From contig NZ_STGF01000011.1 of assembly GCF_005222705.1 (NCBI RefSeq), forward strand, positions 124,001-188,000: a stretch of 64,000 nucleotides of DNA, in the 5' to 3' direction. This document shows positions 26,839 through 36,732 of the stretch, piece after piece. Below the pieces are notes generated by a model. It did no database searches. It saw nothing but the letters and a program-made list of their open reading frames with translations, and was not told the DNA's origin. Each line of letters begins with the position of its first letter. Position 1 is the first letter of the stretch. The translations under genes and the position numbers were made by a program. Origin of the DNA: Paenibacillus sp. SY21-1. Lineage in GTDB: Bacteria; Bacillota; Bacilli; Paenibacillales; Paenibacillaceae.

Positions 26839-27951
26839 ATGACAGCAACTAAAGGTCTGGAAGGAATTGTCGCAGCGGCGTCTTCCATCAGTTCCATTAT
26901 TGACGGAGTTTTGACGTATCGCGGGATCGACATTGACGACCTTGCCGAGAATGCTACCTTTGAAGAGGTTGCTTATCTGCTATGGTATGGTAAATTACCG
27001 AATCGTTCCGAGCTTGACGGTCTTCAGCAGCAACTGGACGAGTACGCTGCCATTCCACAGGGCGTAATCGATCAACTAAAGCTTTATCCAAGCGATACCA
27101 ATTCTATGGCCGCTCTTCGCACGGCTGTATCCAGCCTTGCCCTATACGATCCGGCAGCTAATGATATGACTTCTGAAGCCAATCAATTGAAAGCGATTAA
27201 GCTGCAGGCGCAGCTCCCAACCGTTATTGCCGCATTTGCGCGCATCCGCGAAGGCAAGGAGCCCGTTGCCCCTAAAAAAGGCGTATCGATCGCCCACAAC
27301 TTTCTGTACATGCTGACTGGCAACGAGCCGTCCGACGTAGCGGTTAAGGCGCTTGATCAGGCGCTTGTGCTGCATGCGGATCACGAGTTGAACGCATCGA
27401 CATTCGCTGCGCGCGTTACCGTTGCGACGCTGTCCGACATTTATTCCGGCGTAACATCCGCAATCGGCGCTTTGAAAGGTCCATTGCACGGCGGCGCCAA
27501 CGAAGCGGTAATGGTCATGCTGGAGGAAATCGGTTCCTTCGCGAACGTGGAAGGCTACATCAGCAACGCGCTTGCGAACAAACAGAAAATTATGGGCTTC
27601 GGGCACCGCGTTTACAAAAACGGCGATCCGCGCGCCAAGCATCTGCAGAAGATGTCCCGCGAGCTGGGCAAGCTGACGGGCAATATGGAACTCTATGAAA
27701 TGTCCGTAAAAATCGAGGAGCTCGTAACCGGTCAAAAAGGATTGAAGCCAAACGTCGACTTCTATTCGGCTTCCGTGTACACGACGCTTGAGATCCCTCG
27801 CGATCTGTTTACGCCAATTTTTGCAATCAGCCGCGTTTCCGGCTGGAGCGCTCATATTTTGGAGCAATATCAAGACAATCGTCTGATTCGTCCGCGCGCC
27901 GATTATGTAGGTCCGGTCAACGCGAAATACGTCCCAATCGAGCAGCGCTAA
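26839..27951 (+). CDS. citZ: Citrate synthase
   Basis: A 370-residue citrate synthase of the short Gram-positive type, condensing acetyl-CoA and oxaloacetate. Catalytic segments are HADHELNASTF, GPLHGGANEAVM and GFGHRVYKNGDPRA (active-site histidines in each), and VDFYSASVY with the catalytic Asp. GGAGAGAG precedes the ATG. It is the first of the citZ-icd-mdh group, though the spacers of 319 and 210 bases here are larger than in Bacillus. Confidence 0.96.
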   Translation: MTATKGLEGIVAAASSISSIIDGVLTYRGIDIDDLAENATFEEVAYLLWYGKLPNRSELDGLQQQLDEYAAIPQGVIDQLKLYPSDTNSMAALRTAVSSLALYDPAANDMTSEANQLKAIKLQAQLPTVIAAFARIREGKEPVAPKKGVSIAHNFLYMLTGNEPSDVAVKALDQALVLHADHELNASTFAARVTVATLSDIYSGVTSAIGALKGPLHGGANEAVMVMLEEIGSFANVEGYISNALANKQKIMGFGHRVYKNGDPRAKHLQKMSRELGKLTGNMELYEMSVKIEELVTGQKGLKPNVDFYSASVYTTLEIPRDLFTPIFAISRVSGWSAHILEQYQDNRLIRPRADYVGPVNAKYVPIEQR

Positions 27952-28270
27952 GCGCTTGCGGCGCAAGGTAATGGCAGGGAGCGGATTTTTGTCGGGCTAT
28001 AAGGTCTAAGAAGTGGTATACTTGTACTTGGCTTATATTGCGATGCGACACGCGAGCTAGCGCCATCTAAGGATGCGCTAGCCGTTTACGCATGCCATAT
28101 GGGAGGGTATAAGTTTTCTGCTTGTTTGCGGCTTGCAGATCTATGCGAAACGAAGGGCTATCGTCGCCGGAACGGCAGCGGCCGGCCCGTTTTGCACGAT
28201 TCTCCCTTTTTTGCGGCGCAGCACCCCAGCTTTATCATTCTATTAAACGTATTCGAGGAGGATTTCATTC
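27952..28270 (+). other. citZ-icd spacer with hairpin
   Basis: A 319-base gap without a gene. GCTAGCGC (28056-28063) and GCGCTAGC (28075-28082) form a perfect 8-bp stem, extended by ATC/GAT in the loop. No T run follows, so it looks more like an RNA structure or operator than a terminator. I found no confident sigma-A promoter for icd here. Confidence 0.5.
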
Positions 28271-29566
28271 ATGGCTCAATTCGAGAAATTCGCGCTTCCG
28301 ACAGAAGGCGAGCAAATCACAATCGACAACGGTGTGCTTCAGGTTCCTAACAACCCGATCATTCCTTTTATTGAAGGCGACGGCACTGGCCGCGACATCT
28401 GGAAAGCTTCGCAGCGCGTACTGGATGCGGCAGTTGAGAAAGCATATAACGGCAGCAAAAAACTGGCCTGGTACGAAGTGTTTGCCGGCGAAAAGGCTTT
28501 TAACGAGTACGGCGAATGGCTTCCTGCCGACACGCTGACGGCAATTCGCGAGTACATCGTTGCCATTAAAGGTCCTTTGACGACGCCAATCGGCGGCGGC
28601 ATCCGCTCCCTGAACGTAGCGCTTCGCCAAGAGCTTGACCTGTACACTTGCTTGCGTCCGGTTCGTTACTTCGACGGCGTGCCTTCCCCTGTTAAACGTC
28701 CTGAGCTTGTGGACATGGTTATTTTCCGTGAGAACACAGAGGACATCTACGCGGGCATCGAGTATCAAGAAGGATCCGAAGGCGTTAAGAAAGTGATTGC
28801 ATTCTTGCAGAACGAAATGGGTGTTAACAAAATCCGTTTCCCTGAAACTTCCGGCATCGGCATCAAGCCAGTATCGAAAGAGGGTTCCCAACGTCTGGCT
28901 CGCGCAGCGATCGAATATGCGATTCAGCATGGTCGCAAATCGGTAACGCTTGTACACAAAGGCAACATTATGAAATTCACAGAAGGCGCCTTCAAGAACT
29001 GGGGCTACGAAGTGGCTGAGCAAGAATTCGCTGAGCAAACGTTCACTTGGAACCAATACGATGTGATTAAAGAAGCAGAAGGCACAGACGCTGCGAACAA
29101 GGCACAGGCTGATGCTGAAGCTGCCGGCAAAATCATCGTAAAAGACGCGATCGCTGACATCGCGCTGCAACAAGTGCTTACTCGTCCGACTGACTTTGAC
29201 GTAATCGCAACGCTTAACCTGAACGGCGACTATCTGTCCGACGCTCTTGCTGCACAAGTTGGCGGCATCGGTATCGCTCCAGGCGCCAACATCAACTATC
29301 TGACAGGTCACGCGATTTTTGAAGCTACGCACGGTACAGCTCCTAAATATGCGGACAAAGACGTTGTAAACCCTGGCTCCGTAATCCTCTCCGGCGTAAT
29401 GATGCTTGAGCACCTGGGCTGGCAGGAAGCGGCTGACCTGATCTATAAAGGTATGGAAACATCGATTAACAACAAAACGGTTACTTACGACTTCGCTCGC
29501 CTGATGGAAGGCGCAACTGAAGTGAAGTGCTCCGAGTTTGCTAATCAAATTATTGCAAATATGTAA
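28271..29566 (+). CDS. icd: Isocitrate dehydrogenase (NADP)
   Basis: A 431-residue NADP-type isocitrate dehydrogenase, converting isocitrate to 2-oxoglutarate. Motifs are [39 protein letters not shown] (substrate-binding Ser and Arg residues), [28 protein letters not shown] and the nucleotide loop [19 protein letters not shown]. The ribosome site is CGAGGAGG. It is followed by mdh after a structured spacer. Confidence 0.97.
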   Translation: MAQFEKFALPTEGEQITIDNGVLQVPNNPIIPFIEGDGTGRDIWKASQRVLDAAVEKAYNGSKKLAWYEVFAGEKAFNEYGEWLPADTLTAIREYIVAIKGPLTTPIGGGIRSLNVALRQELDLYTCLRPVRYFDGVPSPVKRPELVDMVIFRENTEDIYAGIEYQEGSEGVKKVIAFLQNEMGVNKIRFPETSGIGIKPVSKEGSQRLARAAIEYAIQHGRKSVTLVHKGNIMKFTEGAFKNWGYEVAEQEFAEQTFTWNQYDVIKEAEGTDAANKAQADAEAAGKIIVKDAIADIALQQVLTRPTDFDVIATLNLNGDYLSDALAAQVGGIGIAPGANINYLTGHAIFEATHGTAPKYADKDVVNPGSVILSGVMMLEHLGWQEAADLIYKGMETSINNKTVTYDFARLMEGATEVKCSEFANQIIANM

Positions 29567-29619
29567 TATGGAATGGCTCCTGGTCTCTCCGGTTAATCCG
29601 GCAGAGGCCCCGGAGCGCT

Positions 29620-29666
29620 GCGCCCTCTGGACACCCGCATCTGGCTTGCGGGAGTTGCAGAGGCGC
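29620..29666 (+). repeat. Two-tier hairpin between icd and mdh
   Basis: GCGCCCTCTG (29620-29629) pairs with CAGAGGCGC (29658-29666, one bulge), and CCCGC (29634-29638) with GCGGG (29648-29652) inside it. A smaller CTCTCCGG/CCGGCAGAG stem precedes it. It could terminate, attenuate or stabilise the mRNA ends between icd and mdh. Confidence 0.5.
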
Positions 29667-29776
29667 GTTTGCTTATAGGAATAAACGATTCTTGCGCTTG
29701 CAGAAGCGCGGCAGGGTTGAATATGGGTTTCCTTCTGTGAATTGTGTAAATACTAGAAACGGGAGGCGATTTGATC

Positions 29777-30721
29777 ATGGCGATTCAACGCAAGAAGATT
29801 TCGGTAGTAGGGGCCGGGTTTACCGGCGCGACGGCGGCGCTTATGCTCGCCCAGAAAGAGCTTGGGGACGTTGTGCTTGTCGACATCGCAGCGCTTGAAG
29901 GCCCGACCAAAGGCAAGGCGCTCGATATGCTTGAAGCGACGCCCGTACTGGGGGTCGATGCGAATATCGTCGGCACATCCAGCTACGAGGACGCCAGAAA
30001 CTCCGACGTCGTCATTATTACGGCGGGCATTGCGCGCAAGCCCGGGATGAGCCGGGACGATCTCGTCAATACGAACGCCGGCATCGTCAGGTCCGTATGC
30101 GAACAGGTAAAAGCGACCAGTCCGGACGCCTACGTCATCATTCTGAGCAATCCGGTCGATGCGATGACCTATGTGGCCTACGAGACGCTGGGGTTCCCGA
30201 AAAACAGGGTTATCGGCCAATCCGGCGTGCTGGATACAGCCCGCTATTGCACGTTCATTGCGCAGGAGCTCAACGTTTCCGTCGAGGACGTGCGTGGTTT
30301 TGTGCTGGGTGGTCATGGCGACGACATGGTTCCGCTCGTTCGTTACTCCAACGTAGGCGGCATTCCGATTGATAAGCTCATAGCGAAGGAACGCATCGAA
30401 GCGATCGTCCAGCGCGCCCGCGTCGGCGGCGGCGAAATCGTGAACCTGCTTGGCAATGGCAGCGCCTATTATGCGCCCGCAGCATCGCTCGTACAGATGA
30501 CGGAAGCGATTCTCAAGGACAAAAAACGGATTCTCCCCGTGATCGCGTTGCTTGCTGGCGAGTACGGGTACGACGGCCTGTTCATGGGCGTCCCGACGAT
30601 TATTGGCGGCGACGGCATCGAAAAGGTGATTGAGCTCGAGCTGACAGCCGAGGAGCAAGCGGCTCTCGATAAATCCGCTGCGTCGGTTCGCAGCGTCATC
30701 GACATTGTGACGTTGGGCTAG
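29777..30721 (+). CDS. mdh: Malate dehydrogenase
   Basis: About 314 residues of the lactate-dehydrogenase-like malate dehydrogenase type found in Bacillales. The NAD-binding fingerprint is [16 protein letters not shown], in which the usual second-position residues are slightly altered. Substrate and catalytic segments are [38 protein letters not shown] and [15 protein letters not shown] with the catalytic His. ATG 29777, 10 bases after GGAGG, is preferred to TTG 29771. A strong terminator follows. Confidence 0.96.
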   Translation: MAIQRKKISVVGAGFTGATAALMLAQKELGDVVLVDIAALEGPTKGKALDMLEATPVLGVDANIVGTSSYEDARNSDVVIITAGIARKPGMSRDDLVNTNAGIVRSVCEQVKATSPDAYVIILSNPVDAMTYVAYETLGFPKNRVIGQSGVLDTARYCTFIAQELNVSVEDVRGFVLGGHGDDMVPLVRYSNVGGIPIDKLIAKERIEAIVQRARVGGGEIVNLLGNGSAYYAPAASLVQMTEAILKDKKRILPVIALLAGEYGYDGLFMGVPTIIGGDGIEKVIELELTAEEQAALDKSAASVRSVIDIVTLG

Positions 30722-30762
30722 ATCGCTTGTTTCGCGCATTAACTGCATACATGCGTTTGGGA

Positions 30763-30793
30763 GGACCCCGACAGATTGCTGCCGGGGTCCTTT
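30763..30793 (+). terminator. Terminator after mdh
   Basis: GGACCCCG (30763-30770) pairs with CGGGGTCC (30783-30790), followed by TTTCTGTTTA. It closes the citZ-icd-mdh group before recQ. Confidence 0.85.
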
Positions 30794-30821
30794 CTGTTTA
30801 TTGACGGGGGGAGGAAAAAAG

Positions 30822-33002
30822 TTGAACGATGAAGCAAAAGCGGTGTTAAAGCGCGTTTACGGCTATGATACGTTCCGCAAAGGGCAGGAGGAAATTATCG
30901 GCGGCATCATGGGCGGCCGGGATACGCTCGCTATCTTGCCTACAGGCGGAGGGAAATCCGTCTGCTATCAAATCCCGTCCTTGCTGCTGCGAGGCACCAC
31001 ACTCGTTATTTCACCGCTTATTTCGCTGATGAAGGACCAGGTAGACGCGCTTCGCCGTGTAGGCGTGCCGGCTGCTTATCTGAACAGCTCGCTTGGCGCG
31101 GCGGAGTATCGCGAGGTCATGCGCAGCGCGCTAAGCGGTGATTACAAGCTGCTCTACGTGGCGCCTGAACGCCTTGATGCGCCGATGTTCCAGTCGCTGT
31201 CCGAGCAGCTTGAAATTCCGTTAATCGCCATTGATGAAGCGCACTGCGTATCGCAATGGGGGCATGATTTCCGTCCGAGCTACCGCCAGCTGGCAGGCTG
31301 GATCGGCAGGATGAGCAACCGGCCGCTTGTGGCAGCCTTTACCGCTACCGCTACAAACGAGGTGGCGCGGGACATTTCGGACATGCTGAAGCTGCGCGAG
31401 CCCAATGTATTCGTTACCGGCTTCGCCAGGCCGAATTTGTCGCTGTCCGTTGTGACGGGCGTGGACAAAAAGTCGTTTCTGCACAAATATGTAGCAGAGC
31501 GCAAGGAGCAATCGGGCATCATTTATGCCGCTACGCGCAAAGAGGTGGAGAACGTCCACGAGCAGCTGTTGAAAAGCGGCGTGCAGGCAGGCAAATATCA
31601 TGGCGGACTGTCCGATACAGAGCGCGCCGACACGCAGGAGCGTTTCCGGTTCGATGATATACGGGTAATGGTAGCGACGAATGCTTTTGGAATGGGGATT
31701 GATAAGCCCAATGTGCGCTATGTGCTGCACTGGCAAATGACCGGCGACATCGAGTCGTATTATCAGGAGGCGGGCCGGGCAGGCCGCGACGGCGAAGAAA
31801 GCGAATGCGTGCTCCTGTTCGAGCCGGCGGATATGCAGGTGCAGCGGTTTCTGATTGAGCAGGGCACAGGCGACGATGAACGGAAAACGATTCAGCTGTC
31901 CAAGCTGCATATGATGATGAATTTCAGCCGGACGCAGCGCTGTCTGCAGCAATTTATCGTTGATTATTTCGGTGAGACCGGCGTCGGAGCATGCGGCAAA
32001 TGCAGCAGCTGTCTGGACAAAAGCGAGCCGGTTAACCGGACCGAGGAGGCCAAAATGGCGTTGTCCTGCGTGGGCCGTATGAAGGGACGCTTCGGCGTCA
32101 CCATGGCGGCGAAGGTGCTCAAGGGCTCACGGGACAAACGCCTGCTGGAATTCGGGCTGGACCGGCTGACGACCTACGGCTTGATGCGGCATTTGCCGGA
32201 GAAGGAAATTGCCGACTGGCTGTACTGGCTGGTCGCCGAGGGATATTTGAGGCTGAGCGAGGGCCAGTATCCGGTCGTGTCGTTAACTGCAAACGCATTG
32301 CCTGTGCTCGAAGGACGAGAAACGATTATGCAGAGGGTGCGTTCGACGGTCCGTCAGGCTTCAACGGCGGATTTGGCCGCCTCATCGCCGCTGTTTGAAG
32401 CGCTCAGAAGCTGGCGCAAGGAGCGTGCCGCAGCCGAGGGCGTGCCTCCGTTTATGTTGTTTTTTGATGCGACGATTAGAGAAATTGCCAATATCAGGCC
32501 AAGCTCGGCCGAGCAGCTGCTTGCAATCAAAGGCATCGGGTCCGCCAAGGCGGATAAATACGGCGAAGAGCTGCTGGAGATCATTCAGCCCTTTCTGGGT
32601 GAAGGAGAGGCTGGCAGTTCAAGCGGAAAGCAGGGGCCTACACAGACGGACAACGGCTCTGGCCAAGGGGCGGCAGCTCGTCCCGCTGCAGGAGAGAGCG
32701 GCGAGCAGCCGAGCCACCACCTGACGCTGGCGATGTTTCAGGAGGGCCGCGAGCCGGCCGACATTGCTGCCGAGAGGGGACTCGGGAAGGTTACCGTGGA
32801 AGGGCATCTGATCCGGTGCGCCGATGAAGGAATGGACATCGATTATGGACGCATCATTCCGGCCGAGCATGAGCCGCTGATTATGGCGGCAATCGAGAAG
32901 GTAGGCGTGGAGAAGCTAAGGCCGATCAAGGACGAGCTGCCCGAGGACGTATCCTATTTTTCCATACATGGGGTAATCAGCAAGTACGGCTTGAAAAAGT
33001 AG
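30822..33002 (+). CDS. recQ: ATP-dependent DNA helicase RecQ
   Basis: About 726 residues. The helicase domain has LPTGGGKSVCYQ (Walker A, near residue 40), IDEAHCVSQWGHDFRP (DEAH box and aromatic loop) and TNAFGMGIDKPNVRYVLHW. The RecQ zinc-binding cysteines follow (RCLQQFIVDYFGE, then CGKCSSCLD). The order after that is RQC winged helix, HRDC (about 520-590, FEALRSWRKERAAAE), a polar linker and a C-terminal helix-turn-helix (LAMFQEGREPADIAAERGL). It is longer than the 600-residue E. coli type because of this last domain. TTG 30822 is preferred, 7 bases after GGAGG. Confidence 0.95.
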   Translation: MNDEAKAVLKRVYGYDTFRKGQEEIIGGIMGGRDTLAILPTGGGKSVCYQIPSLLLRGTTLVISPLISLMKDQVDALRRVGVPAAYLNSSLGAAEYREVMRSALSGDYKLLYVAPERLDAPMFQSLSEQLEIPLIAIDEAHCVSQWGHDFRPSYRQLAGWIGRMSNRPLVAAFTATATNEVARDISDMLKLREPNVFVTGFARPNLSLSVVTGVDKKSFLHKYVAERKEQSGIIYAATRKEVENVHEQLLKSGVQAGKYHGGLSDTERADTQERFRFDDIRVMVATNAFGMGIDKPNVRYVLHWQMTGDIESYYQEAGRAGRDGEESECVLLFEPADMQVQRFLIEQGTGDDERKTIQLSKLHMMMNFSRTQRCLQQFIVDYFGETGVGACGKCSSCLDKSEPVNRTEEAKMALSCVGRMKGRFGVTMAAKVLKGSRDKRLLEFGLDRLTTYGLMRHLPEKEIADWLYWLVAEGYLRLSEGQYPVVSLTANALPVLEGRETIMQRVRSTVRQASTADLAASSPLFEALRSWRKERAAAEGVPPFMLFFDATIREIANIRPSSAEQLLAIKGIGSAKADKYGEELLEIIQPFLGEGEAGSSSGKQGPTQTDNGSGQGAAARPAAGESGEQPSHHLTLAMFQEGREPADIAAERGLGKVTVEGHLIRCADEGMDIDYGRIIPAEHEPLIMAAIEKVGVEKLRPIKDELPEDVSYFSIHGVISKYGLKK

Positions 33003-33066
33003 GATTTTGCTCACAGAAGCGCATTTGAAAAACGATTCGTTTCTGATAAACTATCTTTAGTGTGCG

Positions 33067-33094
33067 TTGAAAAGCAATCAACCCATTTTATACA
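33067..33094 (+). promoter_or_regulatory. Candidate sigma-A promoter
   Basis: TTGAAA (33067-33072), a 16-base spacer and TATACA (33089-33094), about 25 bases before the ATG of the next gene. The hexamers match at five and four of six positions. Confidence 0.45.
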
Positions 33095-33118
33095 CCAACG
33101 ATAAAAGGAGGAAAGAAA

Positions 33119-33547
33119 ATGTTTAACGTCATGCTGTTTTTGCACGTACTTGGCGCGGTAGGCATGGGCTTCTATATCGTGCTGCCGTTCATGATCGGAC
33201 GAGCTTCGAATTTGGCAGGCTTGGGCCAGGGCGGACTTGCCGACGGTCTCGTATCGGCTAACCGGATAGCGCAATATTTTCTTGTGCTGCAATTGCTTAC
33301 GGGGGGCTATATGATCTCCAAGGCGGATTATACCGTGTTCTGGATGATTCTTGTCGTTGTGCTGTTTCTTGCGATCGCCGCTGTCGGCGGAATCGTTACG
33401 AAGCCGCTCAAGCAGGTGGTAGCGTCCATTAATGATGGAAAAAGCGCAACGGCGCATATCAATAAAGCCCGGACGCTCAGCTTTGTTATTCTGCTGTTGT
33501 ACGTTGTTATCGTTTACTTTATGAAATTCCCTATGTACCAGGGTTAA
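33119..33547 (+). CDS. Four-helix integral membrane protein
   Basis: A 142-residue protein with four predicted membrane helices (about 1-24, 48-66, 72-93 and 118-138). The start MFNVMLFLHVLGAVGMGFYI places a histidine in helix 1, reminiscent of DUF2269-like membrane proteins, but I cannot confirm the family. AAAGGAGG precedes the ATG. It has its own promoter after recQ and lies 44 bases before the sugar kinase. Confidence 0.75.
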   Translation: MFNVMLFLHVLGAVGMGFYIVLPFMIGRASNLAGLGQGGLADGLVSANRIAQYFLVLQLLTGGYMISKADYTVFWMILVVVLFLAIAAVGGIVTKPLKQVVASINDGKSATAHINKARTLSFVILLLYVVIVYFMKFPMYQG

Positions 33548-33591
33548 ACTTATCTTACGGGGCTTATAATCAAGCTGCAGGAGGCTAGGAC

Positions 33592-34548
33592 ATGACTGAA
33601 TCTTCACCGCAAATTATTACCTTTGGCGAATCGATGGCTTTGTTTATGCCGCAGGAGCACAAAGCGATTGAACGTTCGGCAACGCTGGAGCAGGGCTTCG
33701 GCGGAGCTGAGAGCAATGTGGCGATTGGTTTGGCGCGTCTGGGAGCGTCTGTCGGCTGGTTTGGCGCGCTGGGCGATGATCCGTTCGGCAAAATCATTCT
33801 GAAGACGCTGCGCGGAGAGGGAGTTGATGTCTCCCGCGCGCAGCTTCACCCGGAAGCGCCTACAGGAATGATGTTCCGGGAGCATGTGGCCGGCCGTATG
33901 GCCGTTCATTATTTCCGCAAGCATTCCGCTGCCAGCCGGATGACGCCGGATCAGCTCGATGAAGATTACATACGCGGAGCCAAGCTGCTTCATGTAACCG
34001 GTATCACATCAGCACTTAGCGACAATTGCCATCAAACGGTGCGCCGCGCCATAGATATTGCCAAGGATGCCGGCGTGCTCGTCAGCTTTGATCCGAATTT
34101 GCGGCTCAAGCTGTGGTCGATTGAGGAAGCGCGCGAGGCGCTGCTGCCGCTTGCGAAGGATGCCGACTATTTCCTTCCGGGCTGGGACGAGCTCAAGCTG
34201 CTGTACGACACCGACGATTATGATTACGTAAAAGGCAAGCTGAGCGAGCTGAAAGCCGTCAGCATTATTAAAGGCCGCGGAGATACGACCGTTGTGCTCG
34301 ACAAGGGCCAAGAGGAAAGCTTGCCGTTCTATCCCGCCGAAAAGGTTGTGGATACAGTTGGCGCCGGCGACGGGTTCTGCGCCGGATTTTTGGCCGGCAT
34401 CATGAAAGGGATGACGCCGATTGAAGCGGTTCGCTTGGCCAGCGTTAACGGTTCGCTCGTCGTTCAAATGCGCGGCGACTGGGAAGCGCTGCCTGAGTGG
34501 AAGGTCGTAGAGCAGCGGCTGTCCCAGACAGCGTGGGTGGAGCGTTAA
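33592..34548 (+). CDS. kdgK: PfkB-family sugar kinase, probably 2-dehydro-3-deoxygluconokinase
   Basis: A 318-residue ribokinase-type enzyme. GFGGAESNVAIGLARLGA is the sugar-binding signature, and DTVGAGDGFCAGFLAG near residue 254 holds the catalytic Asp and anion hole. YFRKHSAASRM, HVTGITSALS and SFDPNLRLKLWS are typical of KDG kinases, which phosphorylate 2-keto-3-deoxygluconate from pectin or hexuronate breakdown. No other kdu or kdg gene lies in the window. The last base of its TAA is the first base of the next ATG, coupling it to a DeoR regulator. Confidence 0.85.
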   Translation: MTESSPQIITFGESMALFMPQEHKAIERSATLEQGFGGAESNVAIGLARLGASVGWFGALGDDPFGKIILKTLRGEGVDVSRAQLHPEAPTGMMFREHVAGRMAVHYFRKHSAASRMTPDQLDEDYIRGAKLLHVTGITSALSDNCHQTVRRAIDIAKDAGVLVSFDPNLRLKLWSIEEAREALLPLAKDADYFLPGWDELKLLYDTDDYDYVKGKLSELKAVSIIKGRGDTTVVLDKGQEESLPFYPAEKVVDTVGAGDGFCAGFLAGIMKGMTPIEAVRLASVNGSLVVQMRGDWEALPEWKVVEQRLSQTAWVER

Positions 34549-35354
34549 TGATGGCGGAAGCCGGGAGCTCCAAAGGCAGCCGCAGGCGGGAGGCCATGCT
34601 TCAATATTTGAAGCAGCAGGGCCGGATCACCATCGCCGAAATGGTGGAGCGGTTCGGCTGTTCGGAGGCGACGGCCCGACGCGACCTGGAGCAGCTGGAG
34701 GCGGAGCATCCGGTCATTCGGACGATAGGCGGGGCGATGTACGATGGGATGCACGCGGTGCGCGAGCTGCCATTTGCGGAGAAAACCGGTCTGTCGATGC
34801 TGGAAAAAGAGCAAATCGCCGGGCTGGCGGCAGAGCTGATAGCGGAAGGCGATGTCGTGGGACTGTCCGGCGGCACAACCAATTATTTGATCGCCAAGCT
34901 GCTTAAAAACCGCAAAGGCATTACGGTTGTGACGAATGCGGTCAATATTGCGATGGAGCTTGCAGGAAGCCAGATTCAGGTCGTTGTTACAGGCGGCATC
35001 ATGCGCCATAACAGCTTTGAGCTGTGTGGACCGCTCGGCGAGGGCATGGTCAGTCAGCTTCATATCGGGAAAATGTTTATCGGGGTAGACGGGATTTCCG
35101 CGAACGGCGGCATCACGACTTATTCCGAGCAAGAGGCGCAAATAGCGAAGGCGCTGATCAAGCGCTCGCAGGCGACTTACGCGGTATTCGACCATACCAA
35201 AACCGACAAAACGTCTCTTTTCTCGATTGCCGACTTGTCCGAGCTGTGCGGGGTCATTACGGATCTTCCGATGCCCGCCGAGTTGGAGTCTGCGCTGCAA
35301 GCGAACCAAATCCGTATTTATCGCGCCGATACCTATATTTCCGAATCCGAATAA
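34548..35354 (+). CDS. DeoR-family transcriptional regulator
   Basis: About 268 residues. The N-terminal HTH (ITIAEMVERFGCSEATARRDLEQLE, about 24-48) precedes the DeoR sensor domain with LSGGTTNYLIAKLL, VTNAVNIAMELA, VVVTGGIMRHNSFELCG and IGVDGISANGGITTYSEQEA. DeoR proteins usually bind a phosphorylated sugar. The one-base TAATG overlap with the kinase suggests that it controls this operon in response to the kinase product. Confidence 0.9.
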   Translation: MMAEAGSSKGSRRREAMLQYLKQQGRITIAEMVERFGCSEATARRDLEQLEAEHPVIRTIGGAMYDGMHAVRELPFAEKTGLSMLEKEQIAGLAAELIAEGDVVGLSGGTTNYLIAKLLKNRKGITVVTNAVNIAMELAGSQIQVVVTGGIMRHNSFELCGPLGEGMVSQLHIGKMFIGVDGISANGGITTYSEQEAQIAKALIKRSQATYAVFDHTKTDKTSLFSIADLSELCGVITDLPMPAELESALQANQIRIYRADTYISESE

Positions 35355-35364
35355 AGAAATGACG

Positions 35365-35400
35365 ACAGCCGGCTGAGCGTTAAGCTCCAGCCGGCTGTTT
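35365..35400 (+). terminator. Terminator after the kinase-DeoR pair
   Basis: ACAGCCGGCTG (35365-35375) pairs with CAGCCGGCTGT (35388-35398), with GAGC/GCTC inside, followed by a short T run. Confidence 0.82.
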
Positions 35401-35454
35401 GCGCTGCGCAAAGACGAGAAAAGCGGGTCGGGTGGCGGAACGCTTCTCGGTGAG

Positions 35455-36732
35455 CTATTGAGCGCTTAGACGGTCAGCGATGTCCGCCTGAGATTGTCGC
35501 TTGGCCGCCGCAGATGCGGCGGCGACGGTCGACCTCCGGAATTGCAGCAAATATATAAGGAGGAAAAGCGCCATAAACAAAGCCGAATAACGGTACATGG
35601 CGCTATAGCTTGAAACCGAGGCGATCATGCCAAGCATAAGCGCCCCGACTGCAATTCCGAAATCGAGAGTATTAAGAAACATGCCATTTGCAAATCCCCG
35701 CTTCTCCGGCGTGACCGATTGAATCATCCAGGTTTGCAGGGTGGATTGCATGGAGCCGTAACCGATTCCGTACAGGAAGGCTGCGCAGAATAATCCGCCA
35801 GTCGTCGTTACGTACGAAAGGAGAACAAGTCCTGCCACGACAAACAGACTGCCCGGAACGAGCAGAGCGGCCGGACCTCTGCGGTCATACAGCTTGCCGG
35901 CAAGCGGGCGCACAAGGAGGATGGCAATAGCGTTAAACAGGAAGAATAAAGCGGGACTTGCGATTCCGCTTTCCTTGCCGAATAAAATAATAAACCCTAC
36001 AAGCCCGCCGTAGGTAACCGACAGCAATCCGTTTAACAGGCTGGGTATGAGCAGAGGCCTGCTTGCAGTTGGACGCGGAGCTTCCTGCCCGTGAACGGAT
36101 TGGCGAGCAGGCTTGCCGCTCTCCGGGGAGCCAATGGAACCGGAAATGGCAGAGGCTTGCGGCTTGCGGGATATTAACGAATAGCTGAGGGGGAAAATAA
36201 CGATCAGCGAAGCCGCAGTAGCCAGCACGAGCGCGGAGAAGCCCGCATCATGCAGCAGGGCGGCTCCGGCGAGCGGTCCCAGCGACATGGCAAGGGTGGT
36301 CGAAAGGCCAAAATAGCCCATTCCTTCCCCCATCCGTTTCATCGGAATAACATCGGAGGCCATCGTGGGGAAGGCGGTGCTGACTAGGCCGAAGCCGACC
36401 CCAAACAGCATGCGCAGCAACAGCAGCATCGCAATGTTGCCTGCGAGCGGGTAGACGAGTGTTGCCGCCAGCCCGAGCAGCAAGCCGCCGTAAATCAGCT
36501 TGTTTCGCTTGCCCTGCGCCAGCGCGCGTGCGGAATAAAGGCGGGCGCCGATGGCGCTAAGGGCAAACAGGCAGATGAACAGGCTAACCTGCAGGGCATA
36601 CGCATCAAAGCGCTGCTGCACGTAGGAGGTTAACGGAGAAACAATAAGATGAAGCTCGAAAAAAAGCAAAAAATTGCAGCTCATAAGAATGATAAAGGCT
36701 TTGCTCCAAAGTCTTGTGTTAGTCGGTACCAT
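35455..36732 (-). CDS. MFS drug-type efflux transporter
   Basis: About 425 residues with 12 membrane helices. Family marks include RMLFGVGFGLVSTAFPTMASDVIP (the loop between helices 4 and 5) and RPLAGKLYDRRGPAALL (the DRxGRR-like motif between helices 8 and 9). The central cytoplasmic loop is long and polar (about 195-235). ATG 36732 is chosen because AAGGAG lies 10 bases upstream; it overlaps the marR gene by 14 bases. Substrate unknown; the MarR partner suggests a toxic or aromatic compound. Confidence 0.88.
   Translation of the reverse strand: MVPTNTRLWSKAFIILMSCNFLLFFELHLIVSPLTSYVQQRFDAYALQVSLFICLFALSAIGARLYSARALAQGKRNKLIYGGLLLGLAATLVYPLAGNIAMLLLLRMLFGVGFGLVSTAFPTMASDVIPMKRMGEGMGYFGLSTTLAMSLGPLAGAALLHDAGFSALVLATAASLIVIFPLSYSLISRKPQASAISGSIGSPESGKPARQSVHGQEAPRPTASRPLLIPSLLNGLLSVTYGGLVGFIILFGKESGIASPALFFLFNAIAILLVRPLAGKLYDRRGPAALLVPGSLFVVAGLVLLSYVTTTGGLFCAAFLYGIGYGSMQSTLQTWMIQSVTPEKRGFANGMFLNTLDFGIAVGALMLGMIASVSSYSAMYRYSALFMALFLLIYLLQFRRSTVAAASAAAKRQSQADIADRLSAQ

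Noticed and set aside
28056-28082. Perfect hairpin after citZ as a terminator
   Set aside because: No T run follows the stem, so I list it as a structure in the spacer only.
28265-29548. 427-codon minus-strand frame opposite icd
   Set aside because: Antisense of isocitrate dehydrogenase. The long open frame reflects codon bias.
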